Shown piece after piece: positions 49,654-58,390 of a stretch of DNA of 64,000 nt. The translations under genes and the position numbers were made by a program. The first letter of the stretch is position 1, and the number at the start of each line of letters is the position of its first letter. Source of the stretch: DATAZK01 sp963731205 (lineage in GTDB: Bacteria; Actinomycetota; Actinomycetes; Frankiales; Frankiaceae); assembly GCA_963731205.1 (NCBI GenBank), contig CAVSUJ010000001.1:1178001-1242000 (forward strand). Direction: 5' to 3'. The notes beneath the pieces are model-generated. The model ran no database searches. It was not told where the DNA came from and saw only the letters and a list, made by a program, of their open reading frames with translations.

Positions 49654-50883
49654 ATGAGCCGAACAGAGCTCATCGTCTCTGCCGACGGGCATGTGCTGGA
49701 GCCGCCCGACCTGTTCAAGACGCGCCTGCCGAGGCAGCTGCGCGACCGCGGGGTCTGGGAAGAGGACTTCGAGGTCGAGCCGATGGAGGGCGGTGCGCGG
49801 ATCTTCCGCCGGCTGCACACGCCCGGCTTCGACGGCTGGACGATCTCGCGTTACCGCCAGACCGGCGGGCGCATGCCCGAAGGCGATCCCGAGCACATCA
49901 TCGAAGACATGGCCGTCGACGGGGTCGACGTGCAGGTCATGCATCCCAACCTCTCCCTGTTCGGGCTCTACTCCGATGACCACGAGCTCTCGATGGGCCA
50001 CGCCCGCGTCTACAACGACTACGTGATGGAGCGGTTCTCGCCGTACTTCTCCAAGCTGGCTCCGACCGCGCCGATCCCGCTCACTGACATCGGTGACGCG
50101 GTGGCCGAGATCGAACGGGTCGCTGCGGGAGGCTTCCGGGCGATCCTGCTGCCGGCGACGCCACCGGTGCACTACTACTCGCGAACGCTCGATCCGGTCT
50201 GGGAAGCGGCATCGGCCAACGGGCTGCAGATCTTCTTCCACACCCAGACCGGCGGGGTGAAGGTGAACGACCCGTCGTCCACGACGCTGAAGGTCGTCAT
50301 GGAAAACGCGCAGCAGGTGAACCAGCCGATGACCGAGAAGTCGGCCGCCAAGCGCATGATCACCCAGGCCATCTACAGCACGATCGTGCCGCAGCAGATC
50401 ATCTGCGAGCTCATCGGCGGCGGCGTCCCGGAGCGCTATCCCGACCTGCACTTCGCGCTCATCGAGTTCAACGCGCATTGGCTCGCCTCGCTCGTCGGCG
50501 CGATGGACAAGTGCTGGGTGACGGGCATCGGGCAGGACGCCGACTGGTGGCTCGGGGTGTGGGACGACGCCCGGCCGCCGACCGATCAGCCCAACATGGC
50601 GCAGCTCTTCCGGCTGAACGAGAAGTGGCTCTATCCGCTGATGCCGAGCGAATACGTGAGGCGCCAGTTCCACGTGTCGTTCCAGGACGATCCGGTGGCC
50701 GTCGCCTCGCGCTACATCAGCGGCGTCTCGACCATCGTCTGGGGCAACGATTACCCCCACGCCGAGGGCACTTTCCGCGGCAGCCGCGAGCTCATCGCCA
50801 AGCAGTTCGTCGGCGTCCCCGATGACGAGCGCGCGGCCATGCTCGGCGGGACCCTCGCCGGCATCCTCGGGTACGCCAGCTGA
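49654..50883 (+). CDS. Amidohydrolase family (ACMSD-like TIM-barrel) protein
   Basis: A 409-residue member of the amidohydrolase-2 group, related to but distinct from the pair at 16.8-19.2 kb. N-terminal metal motif: LIVSADGHVLEPPDLF. Others: VQVMHPNLSLFG, LQIFFHTQTGG (about 205) and IVWGNDYPHAEGTF (about 365) with the late aspartate. Substrates in this group are often ring-cleavage products or beta-keto acids, giving hydrolysis or decarboxylation. ATG 49654 is preceded by GAAGGA at good distance; ATG 49645 is in frame but poorly placed. Its TGA overlaps the next gene, which lacks an ordinary start codon. Confidence 0.84.
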   Translation: MSRTELIVSADGHVLEPPDLFKTRLPRQLRDRGVWEEDFEVEPMEGGARIFRRLHTPGFDGWTISRYRQTGGRMPEGDPEHIIEDMAVDGVDVQVMHPNLSLFGLYSDDHELSMGHARVYNDYVMERFSPYFSKLAPTAPIPLTDIGDAVAEIERVAAGGFRAILLPATPPVHYYSRTLDPVWEAASANGLQIFFHTQTGGVKVNDPSSTTLKVVMENAQQVNQPMTEKSAAKRMITQAIYSTIVPQQIICELIGGGVPERYPDLHFALIEFNAHWLASLVGAMDKCWVTGIGQDADWWLGVWDDARPPTDQPNMAQLFRLNEKWLYPLMPSEYVRRQFHVSFQDDPVAVASRYISGVSTIVWGNDYPHAEGTFRGSRELIAKQFVGVPDDERAAMLGGTLAGILGYAS

Positions 50884-51776
50884 GCGCGCTGCGCTTCGAC
50901 GGCCGCGTCGCTGTCGTCACCGGAGCGGGTCGTGGGATCGGGCGGGCGCACGCACTGCTGCTCGCCGCGCGCGGAGCGAGCGTCGTCGTCAATGATCTCG
51001 GCGGTTCGATGACGGGCGTCGGCGCCGACTCGGAGCCGGCCTCAGCCGTCGCTTCGCAGATCGGCGAGGCCGGCGGCGCCGCGGTCGCTGATGGCCACGA
51101 CGTGTCGACGGTCGATGGAGCCGAGGCGCTCATCGCGGCGGCGCTCGAGCACTTCGGGCGCCTCGACATCCTGGTGAACAACGCCGGCATCATCCGCTGG
51201 GCCGGCCTGCCCGAGGCGGACGCCGACAACCTGGCCCAGCACGTCGCCGTCCACCTCGGCGGCTCGTTCAACACCGCCCGCGCAGCCTGGTCACACTTCG
51301 TCAGCCAGGGTTACGGGCGCATCGTCATGACCACCTCCTCCGGGCTCTTCGGCTTGCCGACCAACGTCTCTTATGCCGCCGCGAAGGGCGGGGTGATCGG
51401 GCTGACCCGCAGCCTCGCCGTCGCCGGCGCCAGGAAGGGCATCAAGGTGAACGCGCTCGCTCCCGCCGCGATGACCCGCATGGCCGGGCCGGCGAGCGGT
51501 GAGCCCGATCCGCACATGGCGCCCGAGCTCGTCGCCCCGATGGCGGCTTTCCTGGCCCACGAGACGTGCCCGGTCACCGGTGAGATCTACGCCGCGGGCG
51601 CCGGCCGCTTCGCCCGCATCTTCATCGCCTCGACCCCTGGCTACGTCGACGCCGAGGCGACCCTCGAGGACATCGCCGACCATTGGTCGGCCATCAACGA
51701 CGAGAGCGGGTACGCCGTCCCCGCCGGCCTCATGGAGTGGTCGGCAGGCTTCCTCTCACACTTACCTCCCGGCTAG
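50880..51776 (+). CDS. SDR-family oxidoreductase with probable CTG start
   Basis: A 298-residue SDR. The cofactor motif VVTGAGRGIGRAH (residues 12-24), NDLGGSM, DILVNNAGIIRW, MTTSSGLFG and YAAAK are all present, with the extended C-terminal region (GEIYAAGAGRFARIFIA) of MFE-2-type hydroxyacyl-CoA dehydrogenases. The frame has no ATG, GTG or TTG between the in-frame stop at 50823 and ATG 51009, yet the essential glycine motif lies before 51009. The only sensible start is CTG 50880 (or CTG 50889), with CTGA overlapping the upstream stop as in other coupled genes here. Its stop shares CTAG with the convergent ligase gene. Confidence 0.8.
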   Translation: MSALRFDGRVAVVTGAGRGIGRAHALLLAARGASVVVNDLGGSMTGVGADSEPASAVASQIGEAGGAAVADGHDVSTVDGAEALIAAALEHFGRLDILVNNAGIIRWAGLPEADADNLAQHVAVHLGGSFNTARAAWSHFVSQGYGRIVMTTSSGLFGLPTNVSYAAAKGGVIGLTRSLAVAGARKGIKVNALAPAAMTRMAGPASGEPDPHMAPELVAPMAAFLAHETCPVTGEIYAAGAGRFARIFIASTPGYVDAEATLEDIADHWSAINDESGYAVPAGLMEWSAGFLSHLPPG

Positions 51777-53299
51777 GTGGCACGCAACTCGCGTTTGAGC
51801 ACCTTGCCCGACGGGTTGCGCGGCAGCGCGTCGAGAAAGACCACATCTTTGGGCACTTTGAAGCGCGCCAGCCGCTCGCGGCAGTGCTCCACAAGCGCTT
51901 CCCCGGACACGTCAGCACCCGGACGCAGGACGACGTGCGCCACCGGCACTTCGCCCCAGCGCTCGTCGGAGCGCCCCACGACCGCGACTTCGAGCACCGC
52001 CTCGTGCTCATACAGCACCCGCTCGACCTCTGAACCGGCGATGTTCTCGCCGCCCGACACGATCATGTCCTTGAGCCGGTCGACGATGAAGAGGTAGCCG
52101 TCCTCGTCGCGGACGCCGATGTCGCCGGTGTGAAACCAGCCGCCGGTGAAGGCGGCGATCGTCGCATCGGGGTCGCGCCAGTAACCCTTGAAGACCTTGG
52201 GCCCGCGCATGACGATCTCGCCGCGCTGCCCTGCGGGGACCGGGCGTCCCTCCTCGTCCCAGATGTCGAGTTCGAGATGCAGGCACGGGCGACCGACGCT
52301 GCCGAGCTTGGTGACGATGCTGTCGCGGTCGAGGAAGGTGTCACCGGAGACGGTCTCGGTGAGCCCGTACGCATCGGCGAACCAGGCCGCGGAGAAGACG
52401 CGCTGGATGCGTTCGATCAACGGGATCGGCATCTTCTCGCCGCCGTTGATGACGAGGCGGACGGACGACAGGTCGCGCGACTCGATGTCGGGCAACGCCA
52501 TGATGGCGTTGACCATCGCGGGCGCCAGCCACACGACCGTCACCCTCGAGCGTTCCAGCTCGTCCACGACTGCCGTCGCATCGAAGGTGCGATGGATGAT
52601 GGTCGCCGCTCCGGCCGCAAGGAGCGAGGTGGTCGTCAGATCGAGCGCGCCGACGTGGTAGAGCGGACCGCACGCAAGCCCGAGATCCGCGCTCGTGAAG
52701 CCGAATTCCACCAGGTGCGCCAGGTTCTTCCAGGCCAGGTTGGCGTGCGTCAGCATGACGCCTTTGGGACGGCCCGTGGTGCCGGACGTGTACATCAGCC
52801 GATGGATGTCATCGGGAGCGACCCGGGGACGCGGCGGAGCCGACTCGGTGCGCAGGGCTGCGAGCGGCGTCCATCCCTCGGCCTCGCCGATGCAGATCCG
52901 GGCCGGTCCGTCCCAGCCGAGCGTCGCCGCGTTACCGAGGTCTGTGAGCGTGGCATCGCAGACGAACGCCCGCGCCTGGGAATGCTCGAGGATGTAACGC
53001 ACTTCGGGGCCGGCGAGCCGCCAGTTGATGGGCATCGCTATCGCGCCGAGGTAGTTGGCGGCGAAAACGGTCTCCAGGAACTCCGGGCAGTTGTAGGACA
53101 GCAGCCCGACGACATCGCCGGGTCGCACACCGCACTCGTGCAGCCCGCCCGCCAGGGCAATCGCGTCGGCCTCCAGCTGGCCGTAGGTCGTCGTCCGCCC
53201 CTCGAAGATCGCGACCGCCGCATCAGGCGTGCGGATCGCGTGATGAGCGAGCACGGCGAACCAGTTCAGATCCGCCTGCATCTCAGGGAGGCCGGTCAC
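51773..53299 (-). CDS. AMP-dependent acyl-CoA synthetase (FadD-like)
   Basis: A 508-residue adenylate-forming ligase. P-loop: LMYTSGTTGRPKGVMLTHAN (about 170). A5: FADAYGLTETVSGD; A7: FHTGDIGVRDEDGYLFIVDR; hinge: DMIVSGGENIAGSEVE. The catalytic lysine is in PRNPSGKVLKREL at the C-terminus. It activates the cluster's substrate or an intermediate to a CoA ester, which could also be the ligand of the adjacent TetR protein (inference). Start GTG 53299; operator C lies 10 bp upstream and overlaps a TACATT box, so the message may be leaderless. Confidence 0.9.
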   Translation of the reverse strand: MTGLPEMQADLNWFAVLAHHAIRTPDAAVAIFEGRTTTYGQLEADAIALAGGLHECGVRPGDVVGLLSYNCPEFLETVFAANYLGAIAMPINWRLAGPEVRYILEHSQARAFVCDATLTDLGNAATLGWDGPARICIGEAEGWTPLAALRTESAPPRPRVAPDDIHRLMYTSGTTGRPKGVMLTHANLAWKNLAHLVEFGFTSADLGLACGPLYHVGALDLTTTSLLAAGAATIIHRTFDATAVVDELERSRVTVVWLAPAMVNAIMALPDIESRDLSSVRLVINGGEKMPIPLIERIQRVFSAAWFADAYGLTETVSGDTFLDRDSIVTKLGSVGRPCLHLELDIWDEEGRPVPAGQRGEIVMRGPKVFKGYWRDPDATIAAFTGGWFHTGDIGVRDEDGYLFIVDRLKDMIVSGGENIAGSEVERVLYEHEAVLEVAVVGRSDERWGEVPVAHVVLRPGADVSGEALVEHCRERLARFKVPKDVVFLDALPRNPSGKVLKRELRAT

Positions 53300-53308
53300 A
53301 TGCGAGAA

Positions 53309-53325
53309 TGTACCGACCAGTCAGT
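53309..53325. promoter_or_regulatory. Cluster operator C (TetR autoregulation site)
   Basis: TGTACCGACCAGTCAGT (minus strand ACTGACTGGTCGGTACA) lies between the ligase and the TetR gene, 10 bp from the ligase start and 22 bp from the regulator start. It shares CGGTACA with site A. Its place makes the adjacent TetR protein the natural candidate for binding all five sites. Confidence 0.7.
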
Positions 53326-53346
53326 CTAAGAATGTAGGACCTGCCG

Positions 53347-53967
53347 ATGACCGTCGCCGCCCGGAGCCCCAACTGGGAGACGCGGCTGCATGCGATCGTC
53401 GATACGTCGGCGGCCGTCTTCGCCCGGCGCGGCTATCACGCGACGGGTATTGCCGAATTGTGCGTTGCCAACGACCTGGGCAAGGGCGCGCTCTACCACT
53501 ACATCGGCTCGAAGGAAGCGCTTCTCGCCGCCATCCACGACCGTGTGATGGATGAGGTGATCGCCAGCGCCCAGCGCGTCGCCGCGGCCGGCGGATCACC
53601 GACGAAGCAGCTGACCATGCTGGGAGATCAGCTGCTCGACGTCATCACCCGATACCCCGACCACGTCTGGGTTTTCCTGCACGAGTTCCCGGCGCTGACG
53701 GGCGAGCGCGCCGAGCAGTTCCGCGAGCGGCGGCGTGAGTTCGAGCGCGCCGTGGAGACGATCCTGCAGGCGGGAATCGACTCCGGCGAATTCCGGGAGA
53801 TCGATCCGCGGCTCACCGCCCTCGCGTGGCTCGGCATGCACAACTACACCTATCTCTGGCTCAAGCCCGAGGGCCCGTTGTCGGCCCACGATGTCGCGCA
53901 GCGTTTCGCCGACATCTTCATCGCCGGGATCGCGAACCCGAAGAAACCACGCGCGAAACGCAAGTAG
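53347..53967 (+). CDS. TetR-family regulator, probable repressor of the 45.5-60.5 kb cluster
   Basis: A 206-residue TetR protein. DNA-binding part (about 12-58): LHAIVDTSAAVFARRGYHAT, GIAELCVANDLGKGALYHYI and GSKEALLAAIHD. The C-terminal domain, with AWLGMHNYTYLWLKPEGPLS near the end, resembles the KstR2 type that binds CoA esters in actinobacterial steroid catabolism; this similarity is by eye. A basic tail (PKKPRAKRK) follows. ATG 53347. It is divergent from the acyl-CoA ligase across operator C, and its gene is the only regulator inside the cluster. Confidence 0.9.
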   Translation: MTVAARSPNWETRLHAIVDTSAAVFARRGYHATGIAELCVANDLGKGALYHYIGSKEALLAAIHDRVMDEVIASAQRVAAAGGSPTKQLTMLGDQLLDVITRYPDHVWVFLHEFPALTGERAEQFRERRREFERAVETILQAGIDSGEFREIDPRLTALAWLGMHNYTYLWLKPEGPLSAHDVAQRFADIFIAGIANPKKPRAKRK

Positions 53968-53971
53968 GGGC

Positions 53972-54712
53972 CTAGGGAGCGGCGTACCCACCGTCGACCA
54001 CGAGCGCACTCCCGGTCGTCCAGCGCGACGCGTCGCCCGCCAGGTAGGAGTACGCGCCGACGAGATCCGTAGCCGCACCCAACCCCAGCGGATGCCGCCC
54101 GGCGATCGCGTCGAGCGCCTCCTCCGGCAGGTCGGCATGGATGCCCGAGAGGAACGTCCCGGGGCAGACGCAATTGACGCGTATCCCGTCCCGCGCGTAC
54201 TCGACCGCCGCGACCTTCGCGAGCTGGATGACCGCCGCCTTGGTCGCGCAATAGGGAGCAGCATGCGACCACGCCGTGAGCCCGGAGACCGATGCCGTCA
54301 GCACGATCGAGCCCGCATGCTGGGGACGCATGACGGCCACGGCCGCGCGGATGCCGTTGACGGCACCGAGCACGTTCACCTGGAACGCGCGCTCCCAATC
54401 CTCGGTGCGCAGGTTGTGGATCCGGCCGTTCGGCGACAGCACTCCGGCGTTGCTGATGAGCACGTCGACCCCGCCGAAACGTTCCTTGGCGAGTGCCACG
54501 ACGGCTTCCACCTGCTCGATCTGACTCACGTCAGCGAGCAGGGTCGCCACCTCGCCGGGAAGTCCGGCAAGGGTGGCGTCGAGCGAGGACTGGCTGACGT
54601 CACTCAGGACGAGATCGGTCGCCGGCTCCGAAGCGAACTGACGTGACAGGGCGGCGCCGAGCGCTCCCCCGGCACCGGTGATGACGACGGTGCGTCGTGT
54701 GTGATCAGTCAT
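53972..54712 (-). CDS. SDR-family oxidoreductase
   Basis: A 246-residue classical SDR. Cofactor motif TVVITGAGGALGAALSRQFA (about 8-27), DVLISNAGVLSPNG with NAG, VLTASVSGLTAW with the catalytic serine, YCATK (about 155), RVNCVCPGTFLSGI and a C-terminal GSALVVDGGYAAP. An aspartate after the second strand (LVLSDVSQ) suggests NAD(H). ATG 54712 lies close behind operator D, shared with the E1 gene. Convergent with the TetR gene (4 bp apart). Confidence 0.88.
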   Translation of the reverse strand: MTDHTRRTVVITGAGGALGAALSRQFASEPATDLVLSDVSQSSLDATLAGLPGEVATLLADVSQIEQVEAVVALAKERFGGVDVLISNAGVLSPNGRIHNLRTEDWERAFQVNVLGAVNGIRAAVAVMRPQHAGSIVLTASVSGLTAWSHAAPYCATKAAVIQLAKVAAVEYARDGIRVNCVCPGTFLSGIHADLPEEALDAIAGRHPLGLGAATDLVGAYSYLAGDASRWTTGSALVVDGGYAAP

Positions 54713-54726
54713 CCGCCCTGCTCGGT

Positions 54727-54743
54727 TTGGACCGGTCGTTACA
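54727..54743. promoter_or_regulatory. Cluster operator D
   Basis: TTGGACCGGTCGTTACA lies between the SDR and E1 genes, 14 bp from the SDR start and 23 bp from the E1 start. A second partial copy (CCGTTACAG) follows 14 bp later, so two repressor dimers might bind. Confidence 0.68.
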
Positions 54744-54766
54744 GAGAGGCCGTTACAGTACAGCGC

Positions 54767-56734
54767 ATGACCCCGGGCCTGGATCAGCTCCTCGAGATGT
54801 ACCGGCGCATGCTGCTGATCCGGGGCTTCGAGCAGCGGGTGTCGACGCTCTTCCGCGACGGCGAGGTGCCGGGCTTCGTGCACCTGTCGATCGGGCAGGA
54901 GGCTTCGGCGGTGGGTGCCTGCTGGCCGCTCGGTCCCGCCGACGTCATCACGTCGACCCACCGCGGCCACGGGCACTGCCTTGCCAAAGGCCTCGATCCG
55001 CGGGGCATGTTCGCCGAACTCATGGCGCGCCAGGACGGCACGAACGCCGGGCGCGGCGGCTCGATGCACATCGCCGATCCCAAGCTCGGCATCTTCGGGG
55101 CGAACGGCATCGTGGCCGCCGGCCTCCCCATCGCGGTCGGCGCCGCGGCGGCCTCACAGTTGCGCGCCGACGGCAGCGTCGCGGTCGCGTTCTTCGGTGA
55201 CGGCGCCGTTGCCCAGGGCGCATTCCACGAAGCGGTGAATCTCGCCGCGGTCTGGCACCTGCCGGTCATCTTCTTCTGCGAGAACAACGGGTACGCCGAG
55301 TTCTCTCCCGCCGCCAGCCAGCACGCTGCTCCTCTCGAGCGCCGGGCGGCGGGCTACGGCCTCGACCATGTGGCGGTGGACGGCAACGACGTGCGCGCTA
55401 CCGCCGCTGCCATGACCGAGGTGCTCGATTCCGTACGCGACGGGCGGGGCCCGGTCTTCGTCGAGGCCACGACCTACCGCTGGCACGGTCACTACGAAGG
55501 TGATCCCGAGCGGTACCGCACGCCTGAGGAGGTGCAGTCGTGGGAAGCACGCGATCCGCTGGTACTGCACGCGAAACTGTTACGCGAGTCGGGTGCCGCC
55601 GAGGACGACCTGAAGGCGATGGCAGCGGCGGTCGGCACGGAACTCGACGAGGCGGTCGACTCCGCGCGCCGGCTGCCCGGGCCCGACCCGTCGACGCTGA
55701 TGGCCTTCGTCACCCAGCCGCGAACGGCGAGGCCCGAGCCGCCGGCGCCGCCCGCGCAGGCGCCAGAATTCCGGATGATGGACGCGGTCCGCACGGCGCT
55801 CGAGATCGAACTCGCGACCGACGAGCGGGTCTTTCTCGCAGGTATCGACATCGCCGATGGCGGCGGGGTTTTCGGGCTCACCCGCGGGCTGCGGCAGCGC
55901 TTCGGCGATCGCGTACGCGACACCCCGATCTCGGAGACGGCCGTCATGGGCCTCGGGGTGGGCGCGGCGATGGCCGGCCTGCGTCCGGTCGTCGAGCTGA
56001 TGTACCTGGACTTCCTCGGCGTCTGTCTCGACCAGTTGATGAACCAGGCCGCGAAGCTGCCGTTCATGACCGGCGGCGCCGCGCAGATGGGGCTGACCGT
56101 CCGCACCCAGTTCGGCGCCGGACGCTCGGCGGGAAGCCAGCATTCGCAGAGCCTGGAGGCGCTGCTCGCGCACATCCCCGGCCTGACGGTCGTGATGCCC
56201 TCGACCCCCGCCGATGCGTACGGGCTGCTGCGGGCAGCGATCCAGGATCCGAACCCGGTCGTCTTCATCGAGAACCGGCTGCTCTACACCATGAAAGGGC
56301 CGCAGCCGCCGCAGGACCACATCCTGCCGATCGGCAAGGCCGCGATCGTCCGCCCGGGTGACGACATCACCGTCGTCTCGGTCTCGCGCATGGTCCACGA
56401 GGCTCTCGCTGCCGCCGAAACCGTTGCAGCAGAAGGAGTTTCGGTCGAGGTGATCGACCTGAGGACGGTGGCGCCGCTCGACATGGAAACGGTGCTCACG
56501 TCGGTGCGCCGCACCAACCGGCTGCTGATCGCGCATGAGGCGGTCGTACCGTTCGGCATCGGCGCGGAGATCGCCGCGACCGTCGCCAAGGAAGCGCTCT
56601 GCGACCTCGATGCCCCCATCGAACGCATCGGCGCGGCGGCCACTCCCCCGCCCTACGCTCCCGAACTCGAACGCGCCTGGCTGCCCGACCGCGATGTCCT
56701 CGCCGGCGCTTTACGCCGGCTTGCCGCGTTCTGA
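54767..56734 (+). CDS. Thiamine-diphosphate 2-oxoacid dehydrogenase E1, fused alpha and beta subunits
   Basis: A 655-residue fusion. The alpha part (about 1-330) has IRGFEQRVSTLF, STHRGHGHCLAKG, GRGGSMHIADP and the thiamine-diphosphate motif FGDGAVAQGAFHEAVNLA to CENN (143-174). A proline-rich linker (PEPPAPPAQAPEF) follows, then the beta part with MDAVRTALEIELATDERVF, FGDRVRDTPISETAVMGLG, ELMYLDFLGV and VIDLRTVAPLD. Enzymes of this type decarboxylate 2-oxoacids or acetoin and hand the acyl group to a lipoyl E2. No E2 or E3 gene is in the window. ATG 54767 lies behind operator D. Confidence 0.9.
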   Translation: MTPGLDQLLEMYRRMLLIRGFEQRVSTLFRDGEVPGFVHLSIGQEASAVGACWPLGPADVITSTHRGHGHCLAKGLDPRGMFAELMARQDGTNAGRGGSMHIADPKLGIFGANGIVAAGLPIAVGAAAASQLRADGSVAVAFFGDGAVAQGAFHEAVNLAAVWHLPVIFFCENNGYAEFSPAASQHAAPLERRAAGYGLDHVAVDGNDVRATAAAMTEVLDSVRDGRGPVFVEATTYRWHGHYEGDPERYRTPEEVQSWEARDPLVLHAKLLRESGAAEDDLKAMAAAVGTELDEAVDSARRLPGPDPSTLMAFVTQPRTARPEPPAPPAQAPEFRMMDAVRTALEIELATDERVFLAGIDIADGGGVFGLTRGLRQRFGDRVRDTPISETAVMGLGVGAAMAGLRPVVELMYLDFLGVCLDQLMNQAAKLPFMTGGAAQMGLTVRTQFGAGRSAGSQHSQSLEALLAHIPGLTVVMPSTPADAYGLLRAAIQDPNPVVFIENRLLYTMKGPQPPQDHILPIGKAAIVRPGDDITVVSVSRMVHEALAAAETVAAEGVSVEVIDLRTVAPLDMETVLTSVRRTNRLLIAHEAVVPFGIGAEIAATVAKEALCDLDAPIERIGAAATPPPYAPELERAWLPDRDVLAGALRRLAAF

Positions 56735-56746
56735 ACGTTCGCGTCG

Positions 56747-57163
56747 TCAGGCAGCAAGCGGGGTGAGTTCGACAATCGCAATCTGGCGGCTGACCTTGGC
56801 CTGATAGCCGTTGTAGTTGAACACTTTTTCGTTCATCACTTCCCACAACCGGTCACGTTCCGCACCCGTGATCTCGGTGCCCGTGACGGCCGTACGGCTA
56901 CCGTCCACCTCCACCGTCGCAGGCGTGCCCGCGCGCAGGTTCAACCACCAGCCAGGCTCCCAGTCGGCACCTCCGTTGGAGGCGGCCACGATCCAGTGAC
57001 CGTTTTCGCTGAGATAGAGCAACGGGGTCGTGCGGAGCTTTCCGCTCTGCCTGCCGGTCGTCGTCAGGTAGAGCAGATCGGCGCCGCGAAAGCGGCGCAA
57101 CCGAAGACGTCGCACCACCGCGTTGTTGATCCGGCCGAGCAGGACGAAGGCGCGCCGCTTCAT
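56747..57163 (-). CDS. Deazaflavin (F420)-dependent nitroreductase-family protein
   Basis: A 138-residue split-barrel protein of the DDN/Rv3547-like family: FRGADLLYLTTTGRQSGKLR, TTPLLYLSENGHWIVAAS, NGGADWEPGWWLNLRAGTPA and ERDRLWEVMNEKVFNYNGYQ. These bind F420 and reduce quinones or other acceptors, often close to the membrane. It follows the acyl-CoA dehydrogenase by 29 bp on the same strand and is probably co-transcribed from operator E. Convergent with the E1 gene (12 bp apart). Confidence 0.87.
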   Translation of the reverse strand: MKRRAFVLLGRINNAVVRRLRLRRFRGADLLYLTTTGRQSGKLRTTPLLYLSENGHWIVAASNGGADWEPGWWLNLRAGTPATVEVDGSRTAVTGTEITGAERDRLWEVMNEKVFNYNGYQAKVSRQIAIVELTPLAA

Positions 57164-57192
57164 GAGTGGACCCTAGGACATCGTCGGGACCT

Positions 57193-58341
57193 TCAACACC
57201 CCAGCGTTCTGGCGATGACCATGTGCTGGATCTCGTTGGTCCCCTCGCCTATTTCCAAGACCTTGGCATCGCAGTAGAAACGCGCCACCGCGGAGTCGAG
57301 CATGTAGCCGGCTCCTCCGTGGATCTGCACTGCCTCCGACGCTGCCCAGACGGCGACCCGGCTCGCCTTGAGCTTGGCCATCGACGCTTCCTTCAGGAAC
57401 GGCCGACCGGCGTCGCGCAGCGATGCGGCCCGGTACGTCAGCCACCGGGCTGCCTCGAGTTCGGTGGCAATGTCGGCAAGTTTGAACTGCACCGCCTGAA
57501 ACTTCGAGATCGGCTGGCCGAATTGCACGCGCTGTTGTGCGTAGGCCGTCGCCAGGTCGAGCACGGCTTGGGTCAGGCTGAGCGAGAGCGCCGCAATCGA
57601 GATGCGTCCGACTTCCAGCGTCGCCAGGAACTGGCTCAGCCCGAGGTCGGGATCGCCGATCAGGTGCTCCCCGGCGACCCACACGTCGTCGAAGAACAGT
57701 TCACGCGTGTCGAGCCCGCGCCAGCCGATCCCCCGCATCTTCGGGCCCATCGTGAAGCCAGGTGTGTCCTTCTCCACGACGAAGCTGGCGAAGCGAGGTC
57801 CCTTGCCCTCCACCTCCGCCGTGCGCGCGAGCACGGTCACGCCCAGGGACATGTCGGTACCCGCGTTGGAGATGAACGTCTTGTGGCCGTTGATCCGCCA
57901 ACCTTCGCCATCGCGCACGGCGCGCGTCCGGATGGCCCGCGTGTCGGATCCCGCTTCCGGCTCCGTCAAGCCGAAGGCACCGAGCGCCCGGCCCTCGGCC
58001 AGCGGGCGCAGCCAGCGCTCGCGTTGCGCATCGTTGCCGAACAGGTAGAGCGGAAGCGAGCCGATGGTGATGTGCGCCTGCAGCGCCGCAGCCACCGACT
58101 GATCGGCCTGGCCGATCTGCTCCAGTGCCGCGACGAACCCGACCGTGGTCATCCCGATCCCACCCCACTGCTCGGGAATCAACATGCCCAGCAAGCCCAG
58201 CTGCCCCATCTCTCGTAGCAGGTCGGTCGGGCAGCGGCCCTGCTCCCAGGCGAGCGGCGCACGTGGCGCGATCTCCTTCTGGGCGAAGTCACGGCACAGC
58301 TCGACCAGGTCACGCTCGGAGTCGGTCAGCGAGAAGTCCAC
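57193..58341 (-). CDS. Acyl-CoA dehydrogenase
   Basis: A 382-residue acyl-CoA dehydrogenase with all usual parts: AFGLTEPEAGSDTRAIRTRA (about 118-137), WRINGHKTFISNAGTDMSLG, the arginine-containing VQFGQPISKFQAVQFKLADI, and the C-terminal QIHGGAGYMLDSAVARFYCD and IGEGTNEIQHMVIARTLG, where the glutamate of EGT is retained. Unlike the 19.2-21.6 kb pair it looks like a complete homotetrameric enzyme. GTG 58341 is chosen; operator E lies 12 bp upstream with CAATAC as a possible -10 box, so the message may be leaderless. Confidence 0.92.
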   Translation of the reverse strand: MDFSLTDSERDLVELCRDFAQKEIAPRAPLAWEQGRCPTDLLREMGQLGLLGMLIPEQWGGIGMTTVGFVAALEQIGQADQSVAAALQAHITIGSLPLYLFGNDAQRERWLRPLAEGRALGAFGLTEPEAGSDTRAIRTRAVRDGEGWRINGHKTFISNAGTDMSLGVTVLARTAEVEGKGPRFASFVVEKDTPGFTMGPKMRGIGWRGLDTRELFFDDVWVAGEHLIGDPDLGLSQFLATLEVGRISIAALSLSLTQAVLDLATAYAQQRVQFGQPISKFQAVQFKLADIATELEAARWLTYRAASLRDAGRPFLKEASMAKLKASRVAVWAASEAVQIHGGAGYMLDSAVARFYCDAKVLEIGEGTNEIQHMVIARTLGC

Positions 58342-58353
58342 GCCGCGATGGTA

Positions 58354-58370
58354 TTGGACCGACTGGTACA
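58354..58370. promoter_or_regulatory. Cluster operator E
   Basis: TTGGACCGACTGGTACA lies between the acyl-CoA dehydrogenase and the F420-type gene, 12 bp from the former and 20 bp from the latter. It shares TTGGACCG with site D and GGTACA with sites A and C. Right-hand site of the five. Confidence 0.68.
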
Positions 58371-58390
58371 GCACGGGCTAGGTTCAGTAG

